NCBI GenBank assembly: GCA_964036045.1
Contig: OZ038385.1
Coordinates: 29,387,306 to 29,451,305 of the forward strand
Length of the DNA: 64,000 nt
Reading direction: 5' to 3'
From: Eutreptiella sp. 'Long Island Sound 2002'
Taxonomy: Eukaryota > Euglenozoa > Euglenophyceae > Eutreptiales > Eutreptiaceae
Part shown: positions 31,633 to 43,556 of the stretch, piece by piece
Layout: every line of letters begins with the position of its first letter
Numbering within the stretch: position 1 is the stretch's first letter
The notes under the pieces: model-generated
Seen by the model: the letters and a program-made list of their open reading frames with translations, nothing else
What the model was told of the DNA's origin: nothing
Database searches by the model: none
Position numbers and translations under genes: made by a program

Positions 31633-32676
31633 CTACCCGTGTTGTGGGTGACGATGACGTTTGGTGTTGGTATGTCTTAGTGGATTGCGGTATTGGTGAG
31701 TTGTTTGGTGACGCGTGCCGTCGTGTCCCCCGTTTTGGGCGCGGTGTCGTGGGGCACGAGGATGTGGACGGCCCACGCATCGTTGGCAGGGAGGTTGAGG
31801 TCCGGTAGGGTGGGATGAATGGGGCGTCCCCGAAAGTGTGCGAAAGCTGGGTTGTGGCGTGCCGCCGTTTCTTTGATGATGGACGGTGCCCATTTGGGTG
31901 GCGCCCCAACCTGCTGTGAGGTCTGGGCCGATGCCAGGCTGGTCTGCCGGTGGCTGCAGGCCCCCTTCTGGCGCGGGTTGGTGCCAAGATAGGGTGTAGC
32001 CCTTTTGCGTGTTATCGTGGGGGCTGTGCACGAGGCCCTGGTTGTTGGAGATGGCGGTCTTGAGGGCTTCCGCTGCCTCGCGGTGGAGGATGCGCGTGTA
32101 GGCCCAGACTCCGGTTGGGGGGGCCATCCCGGTGTGGGATTCGGCCGTGGTGGGGGCCGGCTCGAGGGTGTGACTGGTGAAGGAGGGTCTGTGCAGCCCA
32201 TCGTGCAGGGAGGCGCACATGTGTGCCCACCTGTCTGCCCATCCCTGTGGGGCGCTTCCTGTGTCTGCCCCTGTGGGCAGTCGTACAATGACCACGTGCC
32301 AGGGGTGTGACCCCGGTACTACGGTGGGGGGCGTGGTGTGCTCGTGAGCGTGCAGCCATACTGCGGTGTCTGCGTTCGCCGTCACGTAGTCCTCTCCCTC
32401 CGCTGTGTGGACGTTTTCGACGGCGGCCTCTCCCTCTAGGGTGAGGAGGAGGTGTGTGCCGGGGGGCTGCGTGTGCGTCTCCGCGTCCCGGAGCCACAGG
32501 TACGTGAGCGCCACGGTGCCGGGGAGGATTTCCCCCCACGTGAAGGTGCCTTCGGGTGATGCCCACTGCAGGGGCAGTGTGCGGCGTCCCCGCGAGTGGC
32601 ATGGTAGTCGTGGGGGAGGTGACGCTTGGTGAGCCGGTGCGGCATGCATTCGTTGATGGCTGTGGGGGGGTCCCAA
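31633..32676 (-). pseudogene. LINE copy 1 ORF1 N-terminal globular part
   Basis: Contains LPLQWASPEGTFTWGEILPG, TYLWLRDAETHTQPPGTHLL and VVIVRLPTGADTG, intact through TGVWAYTRILHREAAEALKT. A 32-bp deletion relative to copy 2 near 31,905, between short CAGC repeats, then shifts the frame. No recognised domain. Confidence 0.65.
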
Positions 32677-34334
32677 TTACATTCCTCCGGGGGGGGTGCG
32701 TCTGCGTCGTCCTCCTGGGGCTGGGCTAGCGGCAGCGCCTGTGCATTGGGTGTGGCGTCGGGTAATCCGCTGTGTGTGAGGATGTAGAAGCCCTCGGGGG
32801 TGAGTTGGAGGACGATGTGCCACTTCGCCGTCTGCTCTGGGGACCACTGGTGGGGTCCGTCCTGCGGTCGGCCGAGGGTGACTTGGTGGCCCCATCTTCA
32901 GCTCTGGTAGGCGAGGAGGCTGAGGATGGTGTCTTGCTCCGGGTCCTCCACGCTTTACACGTACGCCGTCATGTCGGTGACGTCCACGGCGTACTCTTCC
33001 TCCCATTCTTGTGTGGGGGTGCCTGGAGAGGGGGGGGGCGGTGGTGTACCCATGGAGCCCCGGCCCCGTGACGTCGGGCAGGTCGTGCTCGAGGGACGCC
33101 CGGTACTCGGCGGGGCCTTTGCTGGCTTCGTGGGTGGGGTGGTGGCGCCGCAGGGCGTTGGACAGGTGTGTCCAGGGCGCCCGCTCAAGGAAGGGGGGCC
33201 GTGGGGGGGCATTATGCGGGCCGGGGTCCGCGGGGTCGCTTGCTGCGGGCTCGAGCTCCGGCGGGGTGAGGTCCATATGATGCTCCGTGTCCTCTGTGTG
33301 TTGGAGCTCCAGCTCTAGCAGGCTGTCAATGTCCAGGGCCATGGGGTCATCGTGGGTGTTCACGTGTTGGGGTGCTGCTTCATGGCACGGTGGGCGTGTG
33401 ATGCTGGTGCTCGGGGCACATGCGGCGGCCGGTGCGGGGTCGTGCGCCGGTGTTCCGGGAAGCGCGCCGTTTGGCGTGGTTGTGGTGTCTGGCTGCTCAC
33501 TGCTGACCGTCCTGGCCGGTGGTGTTGCCCCTGTGTGCGGTTCAGGTTGTGGCCGGTGGTGGGTGTTGAGCTAGCGTGAGGTGTGCGGGGTTTCCAGGGG
33601 TGGTGCCGGGGGGGTGGGGTGCGGAGTCGGCGTGGCGCGGCTTCGTTCCTGTGTTGGTGGGCTGTGGTGTCCCATGTCCCCGGCAGGGGGAGGGGGGTGC
33701 GGTGTGGTATGGTGGTGCTGGGTTGTGTGGTGGCCTTACTGGTGGGGGGGGCAGCATGTCCAGGTCTGGTGGGGCGGGTTGTTGCATGTGGCTGGTCCTC
33801 TGGCGATGTGGGGCAGCCCCGCGCGGTCTCTTGGTCGTCCTCCTGGCGTGTTTCAGTATGTGGGCCGTGCGGGGTCGATGTGGCGTTGGGCCTTGGGTCC
33901 CCTGGGGCGGGGTGTGTCGGACCCGAGTGTCGCAACCAGGGGGGTGTGGTCGTGTGGTGCTTTGGGGTGTCGGCCCACCGTTGAGTGGGCCCAGTGGTGC
34001 GGGGAGCGCCGTGTATGGGCCACGCGCGGGCTATTGCGTTTGCGGGGTCCGCGGGTCGGTGGGTCGCGGCATCTTGGGCGTGTTGTGGCCCCGGTGCGGC
34101 GCCCGCGGGTGGTGAGTGGCGGTGTGTGGCTGGGGTGTGTCGTTTCCACGGTGGGGGGGGGGCTATGTGCTCGGGTGTGGGGTGGGCCCGTGGTAGGCTG
34201 CCGGCTGGTAGCGGGTGTCGGGGCCTCACTGTGGGTGGGTCTTCCGCGGTGTCCCCTTGGTGCGTCCTGTGGTGGTCTCTGGTCGGCTGGCTGAAGGGGG
34301 TTTTTGGAGTGTACCGCATCCATGGGGGCACCAT
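32677..34334 (-). pseudogene. LINE copy 1 ORF1 N-terminal Pro/His/Thr-rich region
   Basis: MVPPWMRYTPKTPFSQPTRD starts a long Pro/His/Thr-rich stretch (34,334-33,360). A slightly offset frame then gives an acidic block, MALDIDSLLELELQHTEDTE (near 33,330), and DMTAYV before the globular part. Both copies encode these blocks, but indels separate them, so the true start is uncertain. Confidence 0.5.
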
Positions 34335-34861
34335 TGTATGTTGGCGCGCCGCAGCGGGGGGTGCGGTGGGTTGTGGGGCTGGGGCTTGTGTCGGTGTCGT
34401 CCGTGTGGTTGGCGGCGGTGCGTTGTGTGTCGTCCTCGGCGGCTCCTCATGGTGGTCTGTTGTGGTGGTGCCTGGGGGGTGGTCTTGGGCTTGGCGGTTC
34501 CTGGGAGGGTGCGGGACATGCAGGGTCGGGCTGGCTGGGGGGGGGGGGCGTGTGTGGGCCTGCTCTCCCCGCGGTCTCTTCCTCTGCCTTTCCCTTGCTC
34601 CTCTGTTTTTGCTTGCTTGTTGTGTTTTTTTTCTTTTTTTGCGGGGGGGGGTGGCTGGGGTGCGGCTTTTTTGATGCTGTGCGTGGGTGTGGGTGTGTGC
34701 CGGTGCCGCTGCTGGTGTGGGCGTGGGTGTCGTGGGGGACGGGGGTCGGGTGGCTGTTGCGCTCTGGGTTCCCTGCGTGTGCGCCGGCCCCCAGGCTTCC
34801 GGTTTCCAGGGCGCCGGTCAGGGGGGTGCTGACGGCGGGTGGTTAGCGGCAGTGGTGGCAT
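34335..34861 (-). other. LINE leader next to ORF1, Pro/Arg-rich open frame
   Basis: An open minus-strand frame (34,861-34,226) includes EEQGKGRGRDRGESR and a T-rich stretch at about 34,610-34,640 on the plus strand. Copy 2 has the same KGRGRDRGE block near 54,375 in a different phase relative to its downstream ORF. It may be the ORF1 N-terminus or 5' UTR. Confidence 0.35.
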
Positions 34862-37800
34862 GGCGCTTGCGTGGGTGGTCGTGGCTCCTGGGTAGTGCCT
34901 GGGTGGCGTGGCCGGGCGCGGGCGTGCGTGTGGGTGTGTTCATGGCGTGGGCTGATGGGGTAGTGGGCAGTGTGGGCGTGGCTGGTTTGTGTGGGTGTCG
35001 GGTATGTGTGCGCCAAAGGCGCGGTGGGTTGGGCTGGGGCACTGCGGGCGATGCAATGGGTGGAGGAGATGCTGGTGACGCCTACGGGGGGGGTGCTGTA
35101 GGCGTCGAAACGGGTTGGTGTTGTTGACGTGGGTGCTTCAGGTGATGCGCCGGGCGGCGACGGGGTTGGTGACGCTGATGGTGTCATAGGTGACGGGGCG
35201 GGCGCTCGGGGGGGGGCCTGCGGCTCCGGTGGTAGCTGTAGGTGGTGCAGTGGGTGGTGGCATAACTGGTGATGTCGGCGGTGAGGGTGCTGCAGGTGAC
35301 GTAAATGGTGAGGGCCCTGCGGGTGATGTCATGGGTTGTGGCGATGTTGATGTGGGTGTTGCAGGTGGTGTGCCGGTTGGTGGTGCCGCTGGTACTGTCC
35401 TTGCGTAGGGTGGTGCTGGGGGTGCTGCATGCGATGGTGTCGTCGGTGGTGTCGACGGTGAGGGTGACGCAGGCGATGCACCGGGTGACGGTGAGGCCGG
35501 TGTGTGCCGTAGGTGACGCGCTGGGAACGGGTGGTGGAGGGCTGGAGGGGGGGTTGCCATTGGTGCAACGGGCGATGGTGGCGTTGGTGCCGCAGGTGGT
35601 GGATCGGGTGATGGTGTTGTTGGTGATGCCGACGGCGGCGGAGGGTGTTGCGGCTGACGGGCGTTTGCGAGGCTGATGGTGCCGGTGGCGAGGGTGTTGC
35701 ATGTGGTGCAACGGGCGATGGGGACGCCGCCGGCGCCGACGGTGAGGAGAGCAGTGAGTGGTGGCGTCGCTGGTGATGCCGAAGGCGATGGTTGCTGTAG
35801 GCGTTGTCACGGGTGATGGTGACGTACGCGGCGTCCATGGCGGGGGAAGGTGTTGGGGGTGATGCTACGGGTAGTGGCGCCGCTGGCGACTCTGATGACG
35901 GTGAGGGCGTGGTGATGCATTGGGGGCGCCGCTGGCGGTGTCGATGGGGAGGGTGCCGTAGGTGACAGAGGACGTGGGGGCTGGCGGGGCGTCGGGCGAC
36001 CGTGAGACCGGTAATGCCGACGATAGAGTGAGCGCTGCAGGTGACGTCGCTGGCGGGGGCGCCGCGGGTATTGGGGCAAGCGGAGGCGCTGGTGGCGGTG
36101 GCATTGTGCCGCTAGGGGTGGAATGGGCATCTGTGATGCCGGTGTTGTTGACGGTGAGGGTGATGTACCGCTGGCGTTGCCGGGAGGGTGTCACGGGTGG
36201 CGCCGTGGGTGGTAGAGTCACCGGTGGTGCGGACGGTGACGGTGCCGCCGGTCGTGTTGATTGTGAGGGTTGTTGTTCCAGTGGCGGTGGGGCTGGTGTG
36301 CGCTACTGGTGGTGTGGCGGTCCAGGTGGTGGTGAGGCTAGGGGCGCCGTCGTGGGGGTTGCTGGCAATGCGGTGGGTGATGGGGGAGCTGCGGGTGGTG
36401 TAAGTGGTTGTGGTGTCCTTGGTGATGGTGATGGCGAGGGTGCCGCATGTGGCGGACCGGGTGACGTTGGTGATGGCGATGGTGATGCTAGTGTCGCCGA
36501 TGGGGAAGGTGTTGTATGGGATGCAACGGGTCATGGCCGTGGGCTATGCACCGGGCGGTGGTGCTGCTGGTGGTGTCGTCTGCGAGGGTGCTGTGGGGAG
36601 CAACAGGTGAGGGCACTGCGGGTGCCATATGCTGTAATTGTTGATGGTGTCGCTGGCGGTGCCAGTGGCGGTTGTAGGCGCCGCACCGGGCGTTGGGGGT
36701 GCCTCAGGTGACGTGGTGGGTGGTGGTGTTGCTGGCGATGTCGATGGTGACGGTGCTGCAGGCGATAAGGGTGGGACGGCGCTGTTGGCGGTCTATGGTG
36801 TGGGTGCTGCGGAGGTATTGCAGGTGAGGTGTCGGGTGAACGGTGGTGCGTCTGGCAACGGTGTCGTGAGTGCTGTCGATGGGAAGGCTGTTGTTGGTGA
36901 TGCCTTGGGTGCCGCCTGTGATAGGCTGGTGGTGAGGAGAGGGCGATAGTGCGGTCGGGCGGCGTGATGGTGGGTTCTCTGGTGTGGCTGAGGCTGGTGA
37001 CGCGGTCCACTCTCTCTACAGGGCTGGGACCAAGACGCCCGATGGTGGTTGTTGAGGCAGGTGACGTGCGCGGCCGGTGGGTGGTGGGTGTGGTCGGTGG
37101 TGTGGTGTCCGATGCGGGCAGTTGGGGTCGGGTCGGCGTGGGCTGGGTGGTGGTGGTCGTTGTGGCTGGACTGCTTGGTGGTTGCAGCGGTGGTGGACGG
37201 TGGGCCTAGGATGTTCTAGGGTGGGGCTGGTGTGCGCTGTTGGTGGTGTGGCTGTCCAGGTGGTGGCGAGGTTCGGGGCGCCGTCGTGAGGGTTGCCGGC
37301 GATGCGGTGGGTGATGCGGGAGCTGCAGGTGGTGTAAGTGGTGGTGGACTGGGCGACGTTGGTGATGGCGGTAGTGAGCGGGCGATGGCGATGCTAGTGA
37401 TGCCGATGGGGGGGGGTGTTGTATGGGATGTAACGGGTGGCGGCCGTGGGCTATGCACCGGGTGGTGGTGATGTTGGTGGTGTCGTCGGCGAGGGTGCTG
37501 TAGGCAGCAACAGGTGAGGGCACCGCGGGTGCCATATGCTCTAATTGTTGATGGTGTCGCTGGTGGTGCCTGTGGCGGTTGTAGGCGCCGCAACGGGCGC
37601 TCGGGGTGCCTCAGGTGACGCAGTGGGTGGTGGTGTCGCTGGCGATGCCGATGGAGACAGTGCTGCCGGCGATAAGGGTTGGATGGCGCTGTTGGCGGTC
37701 TGTGGTGTGGGTGCTGCAGAGGTATTGCAGGTGAGGCGCCGGGTGAATGGTGGTGCGTCTGGCGACCGTGTCGTGAGTGCTCCTGACGGGGGAGGGTGTT

Positions 37801-39394
37801 GTTGGTGATGCCTTGGGTGCCGCCGGTGAGAGGCTGGTGGAGAAACAAGGGCGATAGTGCGGTCGCGCGTGATGGTGGGTTTTCCGGTGTGGGTGAGGCT
37901 GGTGATGCGGTCCACTCTCTCTACAGGGCTGGGACCAAGACGCCCGATGGTGGTTGTTGGGGCAGGTGACGCGTCCACTCTGTGGTGCCTGGTGTGTGTG
38001 GCCCGTGCCGGGTATTCTTGGTGCGCTTGTTGGCGTGGGTGTGTTGACGGCGGTGGTTTGTCTGCCTGTCTGCCCGTGGAGTCGGTGCCGGCGTTGGGCT
38101 TTTGCCTGTGTGTGTGGTGGTGGCGCCGGGGGTCGGTGCGCTGGGCGCTTGGTGGGCGTGGTTGGGTGCGGGTGCTCGTGTTTGTGTATACTTGGTGCGG
38201 ATTGCGGGGGGTCTGTGGGCGGCGGGTGTGCTGTTGCCCTGCGTGTGGCGGTTTGTGTTGTCTGGTGGAGCGTGGCCGGGCTGTGCTTTGCGTGGATGGT
38301 GTGGGGCCTGGTCGGCGTGGGTGGTGTAGGTGTGGGTGTTTGGGGATGGGTGCTGGTTGTGGGCGTGTCGTCCGCGCGGTGTGGTCGGGCGTGATGGTGG
38401 TGTCGCTGGCGACTTCGATGGTGACGGTGCTGCAGGTGATAAGTGTCGGACGGCGATGTTGGCGGTTACTCATGTGGGTGCTGTGGGTGGTGTTGAAGGT
38501 GGGGGTGTTGCAGGTGTGGTGCCGGGTGGATGGTGGTGTGCCTGGCGACGGCGTCGTGAGTGCTGTCAGGGGCGAGGGTGTTGTTGGCGATGCTTTGGGT
38601 GGCGGTGCCGCCGGTGAGAGGCTGGCGGAGAGGAGAGGGCGGTATAGTGCGGCCGGGCGTGATGGTGGGTTCTTCGGTGTGGGTGGTCAGCAGGAGGTGG
38701 GTGCGGCTGGTGGTGTGGTGCTCGGTGTGTGTGGCCAGTGCCGGGTATCTTAGGTGCGCTTGTTGGTGCGGGTGTGTTGACGGCGGCGGTTTGTCCGCCT
38801 GTCTGCCCGTCGAGTTGGTGCCGGCGTTGGGTGGCTGCCTGTGTGCGCGGGTTTGTGCCGTTGTGTGTGGCGGTGGTGGTGGGGGTCGGTGCGCTGGGCA
38901 CTTGGTGGGCGTGGTTGGGTGCGGGTGTGCGTGTGGACGTGTACTTGGTGTGGGCTGCAGGGGGTCTGCGGGCGGCGGGCGTGTTGTTGCCGTGTGTGTG
39001 GCAGCTTGTGTTGTCTGATGGTGCGTGGCTGGTGTATGCTCTGCGTGGATGGTGCCAGTGTGGGTGCTTGGGGTTGGGTGCTGGATGTGGGTGCGTCGCC
39101 TGCGCGGTGTGGTCGGGCGTGATGGTGGGTTCTCTGACGTGTGTGGCCGGCTGGTGGCGGGTGTGGTCGGGCCGGTGTGGGCTGGGTGGTGGTGGTGGTT
39201 GTGGCTGGACTGCTTGGTGGTTGTGGTGTCGGTGGGCGGCCCTGATGATGGGCCTCAGGTGTGTGGTGGCGGGTGGGCGTGTAGGGTGGTGGTGGCGGGA
39301 TGCTGTGTCACTGCGGGTGGTGTTGGGTGTGGTACCGTTGGGCGTGTTGTTTGCGATACCCTCTCACCCCTCCGGGTGGCGCGGGCCCGGTGGT
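34862..39394 (-). repeat. Low-complexity GC-rich leader of LINE copy 1, with internal duplications
   Basis: Degenerate GGTGATGGTGACGGTG-like repeats occupy 4.5 kb; the corresponding part of copy 2 is about 2 kb. A segment of about 0.8 kb at roughly 36,290-37,080 recurs at about 37,215-37,985 (offset 905-934 bp), and about 390 bp at 38,000-38,400 recurs at 38,730-39,120 (offset about 733). On the element strand it translates to Thr/Ile/Asp-rich text such as HDITRRALTIYVTCSTLTAD, but the phase is not consistent between copies. Confidence 0.7.
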
Positions 39395-39845
39395 CCGGTA
39401 GCCCGTCCGGCAGGCAGTGCGTGCTTGCCGGGTGCTCACGCGTCCCTCCGAGCGGCAGCTGTTCGGTAGCCGGCAGGGGCTGGGATCACTGCCGGGTGCA
39501 CACACTTCCCTCCGGACGGCAGCTGTTTCGTAGCCGGCAGGGGCTGGGTTCACTGCCGGGCGCGCACACGTCCATCCGGACGGCGGCTGTTTCGTAGCCG
39601 GCAGGGGCTGGATTCACTGCCGGGCGCACACACGTCCATCCAGACGGCGGCTGTTTTGGTAGCCGGCAGGGGCTGGGTTCACTGCCAGGCGCAAACACGT
39701 CCATCCGGACGGCGGCTAGTTCGTAGCCGGCAGTGGCTGGGTTCACTGCCGGGCGCACACACGTCCGTCCGGACGGCAGCTGTTTCGTAGCCGGCAGGGG
39801 TTGGGTACCCTGCCGGGCGCACACACGTCCATCCGGACGGCGGCT
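39395..39845 (-). repeat. 64-bp tandem array in LINE copy 1 leader (7 units)
   Basis: Units are spaced 64 bp, with CACGTCC-type cores at 39,441, 39,505, 39,569, 39,633, 39,697, 39,761 and 39,825. Each unit can form the hairpin CCGGCAG-loop-CTGCCGG. The unit number is the same in copy 2. Confidence 0.88.
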
Positions 39846-40363
39846 GTTGCGCTGTGGGGACTGCGGGGCTTGGACTTGTTCTTGGCGGCTCGTTCGTCGT
39901 CGGGTCTGGGTGTTTGCCGTGGTGTTGTCGTGTTTTGTGCCGTGGTGCGTGCTGGTGGGCGGTGCTGCGTGTGTGCCCTGCCTGGCCTGCGTGTGGCGCG
40001 CGCTCCTTGCCCGCCTGTGCTGTTGCGCAGGCGCGGGATACACCCTCTCTCTCGTGGGCCCGTTTGGTTCCATGGCGGGCCCTGTTGGCGCCCGGCTGTG
40101 GCCCGGTGCGCGGCAGTGGGGTGTGTGTATGTTTGGGGGTGGGGGGGGGGTTTGGTTCCTCTCCCCTCGCCTTCCCCGCCTTGTCCCTCCATCCCTTTTC
40201 GCCGGCCTGCCCTGCCTGCCTACCCTCTTCCTACCCGCTGGGTTGGCCTTGGCTCGACGGTTGGTCTTGGTCGTCTGACATGGTGTTTCTTTCCTGCAGG
40301 GCGGCGTGGGCTGGGTTCGTTTTGGGGGCGGGTTGCTCGTGTGGTGTGCCGTGCCGCGTGTAT
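39846..40363 (-). other. LINE copy 1 spacer between the two arrays
   Basis: This 518-bp GC-rich spacer is closely matched in reverse complement by 51,216-51,718 of copy 2. No convincing gene on the element strand. Plus-strand open frames here are continuations of the stop-free repeat frames. Confidence 0.6.
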
Positions 40364-41009
40364 GGTGTCCTGGGCCTCCTGGCTCCTGTTCACCGGCGTG
40401 CATGCCCTGTATGTGGTGTTGCGTGTGCGGTGTCCTGGGCCCCTTGGCTCCTGTTCACCGGTGTGCACGCTCTGTGTGTGGTGTTGTGTGTACGGTGTCC
40501 TGGGCCTCCTGGCTCCTGTTCACCCGTGTGCACGCTCTGTGTGTGGTGTTGCGTGTACGGTGTCCTGGGCCTCCTGGCTCCTGTTCACCGGTGTGCACGC
40601 TCTGCGCGTGGTGTTGCGTGTACGGTGTCCTGGGCCTGCTGGCTCCTGTTCACCGGTGTGCACGCTCTGTGTGTGGTGTTGCGTGTACGGTGTCCTGGGC
40701 CTCCTGGCTCCTGTTCACCGGTGTGCACGCTCTGTGTGTGGTGTTGCGTGTACGGCATCCTGGGCCTCTTGGCTCCTGTTCACCGGTGTGCACGCTCTGT
40801 GTGTGGTGTTGCGTGTACAGTGTCCTGGGCCTCCTGGCTCCTGTTCACCGGTGTGCACGCTCTGTGTGTGGTGTTGCGTGTACAGTGTCCTGGGCCTCCT
40901 GGCTCCTGTTCACCGGTGTGCACGGTCTGTGTGTGGTGTTGTGTGTACGGTGTCCTGGGCCTCCTGGCTCCTGTTCACCGGTGTGCACGCTCTGTGAGTG
41001 GTGTTGCGT
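40364..41009 (-). repeat. 65-bp minisatellite at the LINE copy 1 5' end (about 10 units)
   Basis: GTCCTGGGCC cores recur every 65 bp from 40,367 to the element end. The last unit is cut mid-repeat at 41,009, where the target duplicate begins. Copy 2 has about 24 units and starts at another point of the unit, consistent with variable 5' ends within the array. Confidence 0.9.
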
Positions 41010-41025
41010 GTACTGGATACTGGAG
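41010..41025. repeat. Target site duplication of LINE copy 1, right copy
   Basis: GTACTGGATACTGGAG, matching 3,542-3,557 with two differences. Confidence 0.8.
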
Positions 41026-43546
41026 CCACCACATCTATAGTGGCCAAGAAAATTTTACTTTGTGGGAGCCTGAAGAACACCATGATCACCGCGGCTATAC
41101 AAATGGGGGATGGACATGTGGTGCACAGTTGCGGGGACTGTGAAGTGGAGGTACCTATGGGCTCCCGAACTATCGCCCATCGGTTCCATGTGATGGACAA
41201 TGAGGCCTTCCAATTTGTATTGGGGACTGACTTCCTCGTGCAGCACTCCCAGATACAATCCCTGACGCTGCAAGCGCCCTACCTCCTCTACGTGGACCAC
41301 AGCAGTGGCAGAGAGTTCGTGCCACTGGAGCAGTCGGAGCACACCTCGAGCTACCTCAGGGTATCGAAGGAGGAGCCCTCGAACATGATGGCGGCCTCCA
41401 AAACTGAGGACTATGAATTATTGGGGGAAGTCCTAGACCAAGGTCTGAAGGAGTTGGGTTACTCCAGAGAAGACCTGAGTGTGGAGTTGTTCGCCAGCGA
41501 CAAGCAACATGTCTTGGACCTTTACTGCAGCAAGGGGAGAAACTGCAGCTACAAATTTTCCTGGCCCTCTTTCGGGATGGCCTACGGGAACCCCAGGTGC
41601 AGTGAACTGGGGAAGGTCTTGACCAGAGTGGCCTTCGAAGGTTCCCGTATGGTCCTGTGTTCTCCCGATTGGGGAGCCCATGGGGGTAACGAGTACTGGC
41701 GAACCCTCCTGGACAGGCTGACTATTAGCTCTGTTCGGTTACCTGATGAGGCCATCTACGTGCCTCTGGGGCGTAAGACGCCTATCGGGAAACCCGGATG
41801 GGGGAGTATGCTCAGCGTGGTGGACGAAGGTCTAACCTCCATCCCCTCGGAGGACCTGGACTCAACTCTGGTCCAGGCTGTACAACGAGAAAGCGATGGA
41901 CTGGCCTTGGGTGACTTGACGGATCGACTACGACCTCAAGATGCTATTGAGACTATACCAGGAGGAGATGAATACGTCGTGACCAACACCAACGCCCCCA
42001 ACTCTCCCTGCCATGTATCTGTTCATGATGAAGTCTCTGAGTGTCGACTATCCGAGCTCCCTAGCTCTATCCAGTCAGATGACGAAACTGAGCACGACGC
42101 CTTCTTCGTGCAGACCTGTGTGGAGGAAGTGGAGAACGCCGAGTACGTCGCCCCACTGAAGCCCCTACTCTCCATGAGGGTGGAAGACCCCGTGGACGAA
42201 GAGCTGGACCCCTGATCCAGGCTAAGGGAGTACATGGACTCCAAGAGGAGGTTGGTGGCAAAAAAGCTATGCTACGCTAAGCCTACTCGCAGCTCATGGC
42301 CACTGAAGCAAGGATGTATGGGAGATTTATCCCAATGGAAGGAGGACCTCGAGGAGAAGACCACCACCTGGCAAAGGGAGGTAGATCTTAAGCTCATGAA
42401 GAGCGTGTGGGGTGCCCATGTGAGGACCCCAGAGGAGGACGACCTCTCGGAGGAATGTGTATGTGAACCCCCTCGAGCGTGCCTATGTTGCCATCGTCCA
42501 CCGGATATGGTTGAACGAGACCTACTTTATGCCTACCAAGGGTTGAAGGATACTACCAAGGGCGAAGTGTCGGTGGAGGCTCACCTCCCGACGTCTATTA
42601 CTCAGGGGGCAAGCAACTTACACTCCGAAGAGGACATGGAGGACAACATCAAGCTATTGGACCCGCGGGTGCAGAATCTTATAAGGACCTATCTGAAGGT
42701 GTTCGGAGAACTACCAGCCCCAGCCTCATGTGACAAGCTGGTACAGATGGACCTCCAGCTGAAACCTGAGTTCGTGGGTCACAAGATCCGGAGGAGACCC
42801 TATCCGGCTCCTAAAGAGCAGGCCGACGAGATTGAGCGACAGATACAAGAATGTATCGACGCTGGCCTAGTCCTGGAGTACAAGGACGGGGACTACCCCC
42901 AACACTGCAGCCCCTGTTTCCTGGTGGCTAAACCTGGGTCTACAGCCAAACGGCTGGTAGTGGACTTCGGAGAGCTGAACAAGAAAACGCTGAACTACTC
43001 AGGGTCCATTCCTAATATGGAGTCTACCCTTGAGAAGATAGCCTGCTGTCGCTACAAGACCAAGATGGACAAGAGGAGCGGATTCTGGCAGGTGAACCTG
43101 ACGCCCAGCGCTCAGGAGCTACTAGCCTTCATCACCCCTCAGGGGAGGGTGTTCAAGTGGAAGGTCATGCCGTTTGGCGTGGCCAACACACCCGCTCTAT
43201 TCCAAGAGCTGATGAACAAGATCTTGTCCATCCTACGACGAAGACCCAAGGTGCAAGAACTCATATCCCGTGGGGCCCAGATGGAGGCGCACATCGACGA
43301 TATATGCCTCGGGACCAATACCCAGGAGGATCACCTAATCCTCTTGGGTGAGTTCTTTGCGGTCTGCCAAGAGAACCACACACGACTCAAGCTGGAGAAG
43401 CTTGAGTTCATGCAGGAGACCATGCAGTACCTGGGGCTTGACGTTGGCTATGGGTGGTGGACCCAAGCAGCCTCTAAGGCCAAACCCCTGATGGACACTA
43501 AGGTACGACACGAAGACCCCAAGAAAGGACTTCATGATGTACGCAG
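41010..43546 (+). mobile_element. Ty3-A/C chromovirus, middle fragment
   Basis: Continues the element that begins at 91-3,557. It starts in the protease at the right target duplicate and ends at the DIRS insertion inside pol (GATGTACGCAG | TTTCATTGG in intact Ty3-B). Confidence 0.88.
41010..43546 (+). pseudogene. pol: Ty3-C pol: protease and reverse transcriptase
   Basis: VLDTGATTSIVAKK (protease active site) begins right at the LINE junction, and FVLGTDFLVQH follows near 41,218. TGA at 42,213-42,215 replaces a CGA codon of Ty3-B. RT motifs are KMDKRSGFWQV, MPFGVANTPALFQ and HIDDICLGT (about 43,060-43,320), then LKLEKLEFMQETMQYLG. The frame is cut at 43,546 by the DIRS element and resumes at 48,519 in phase with Ty3-B. 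No gag lies directly upstream because it is at the far left of the window. Confidence 0.87.
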
Positions 43547-43556
43547 CTGGCTCAGC

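Larger units (their letters stand above)
22819..41009 (-). mobile_element. Giant LINE copy 1, 5' part
   Basis: On the minus strand from 41,009 downward it contains the 65-bp array, a spacer, the 64-bp hairpin array, a low-complexity leader, ORF1, ORF2 and the start of ORF3, then the Ty3-B junction. With the 3' part (3,558-8,702) and one copy of TGGTG it makes about 23.3 kb, far above the 4-8 kb usual for LINEs. The right end is fixed by the target duplicate at 41,010-41,025. The coding strand is rich in C and A. Confidence 0.85.

Noticed and set aside
39395-39845. CRISPR-like regular repeats
   Set aside because: The 64-bp and 65-bp units are contiguous tandem repeats without unique spacers, lie in eukaryotic retrotransposons, and no cas gene is present.
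4141-41009. Giant element as an LTR retrotransposon with the 65-bp arrays as LTRs
   Set aside because: There is no integrase, primer site or 5-bp duplication. The APE endonuclease, LINE RT motifs, 16-bp duplication and CTAC tail fit a non-LTR element.
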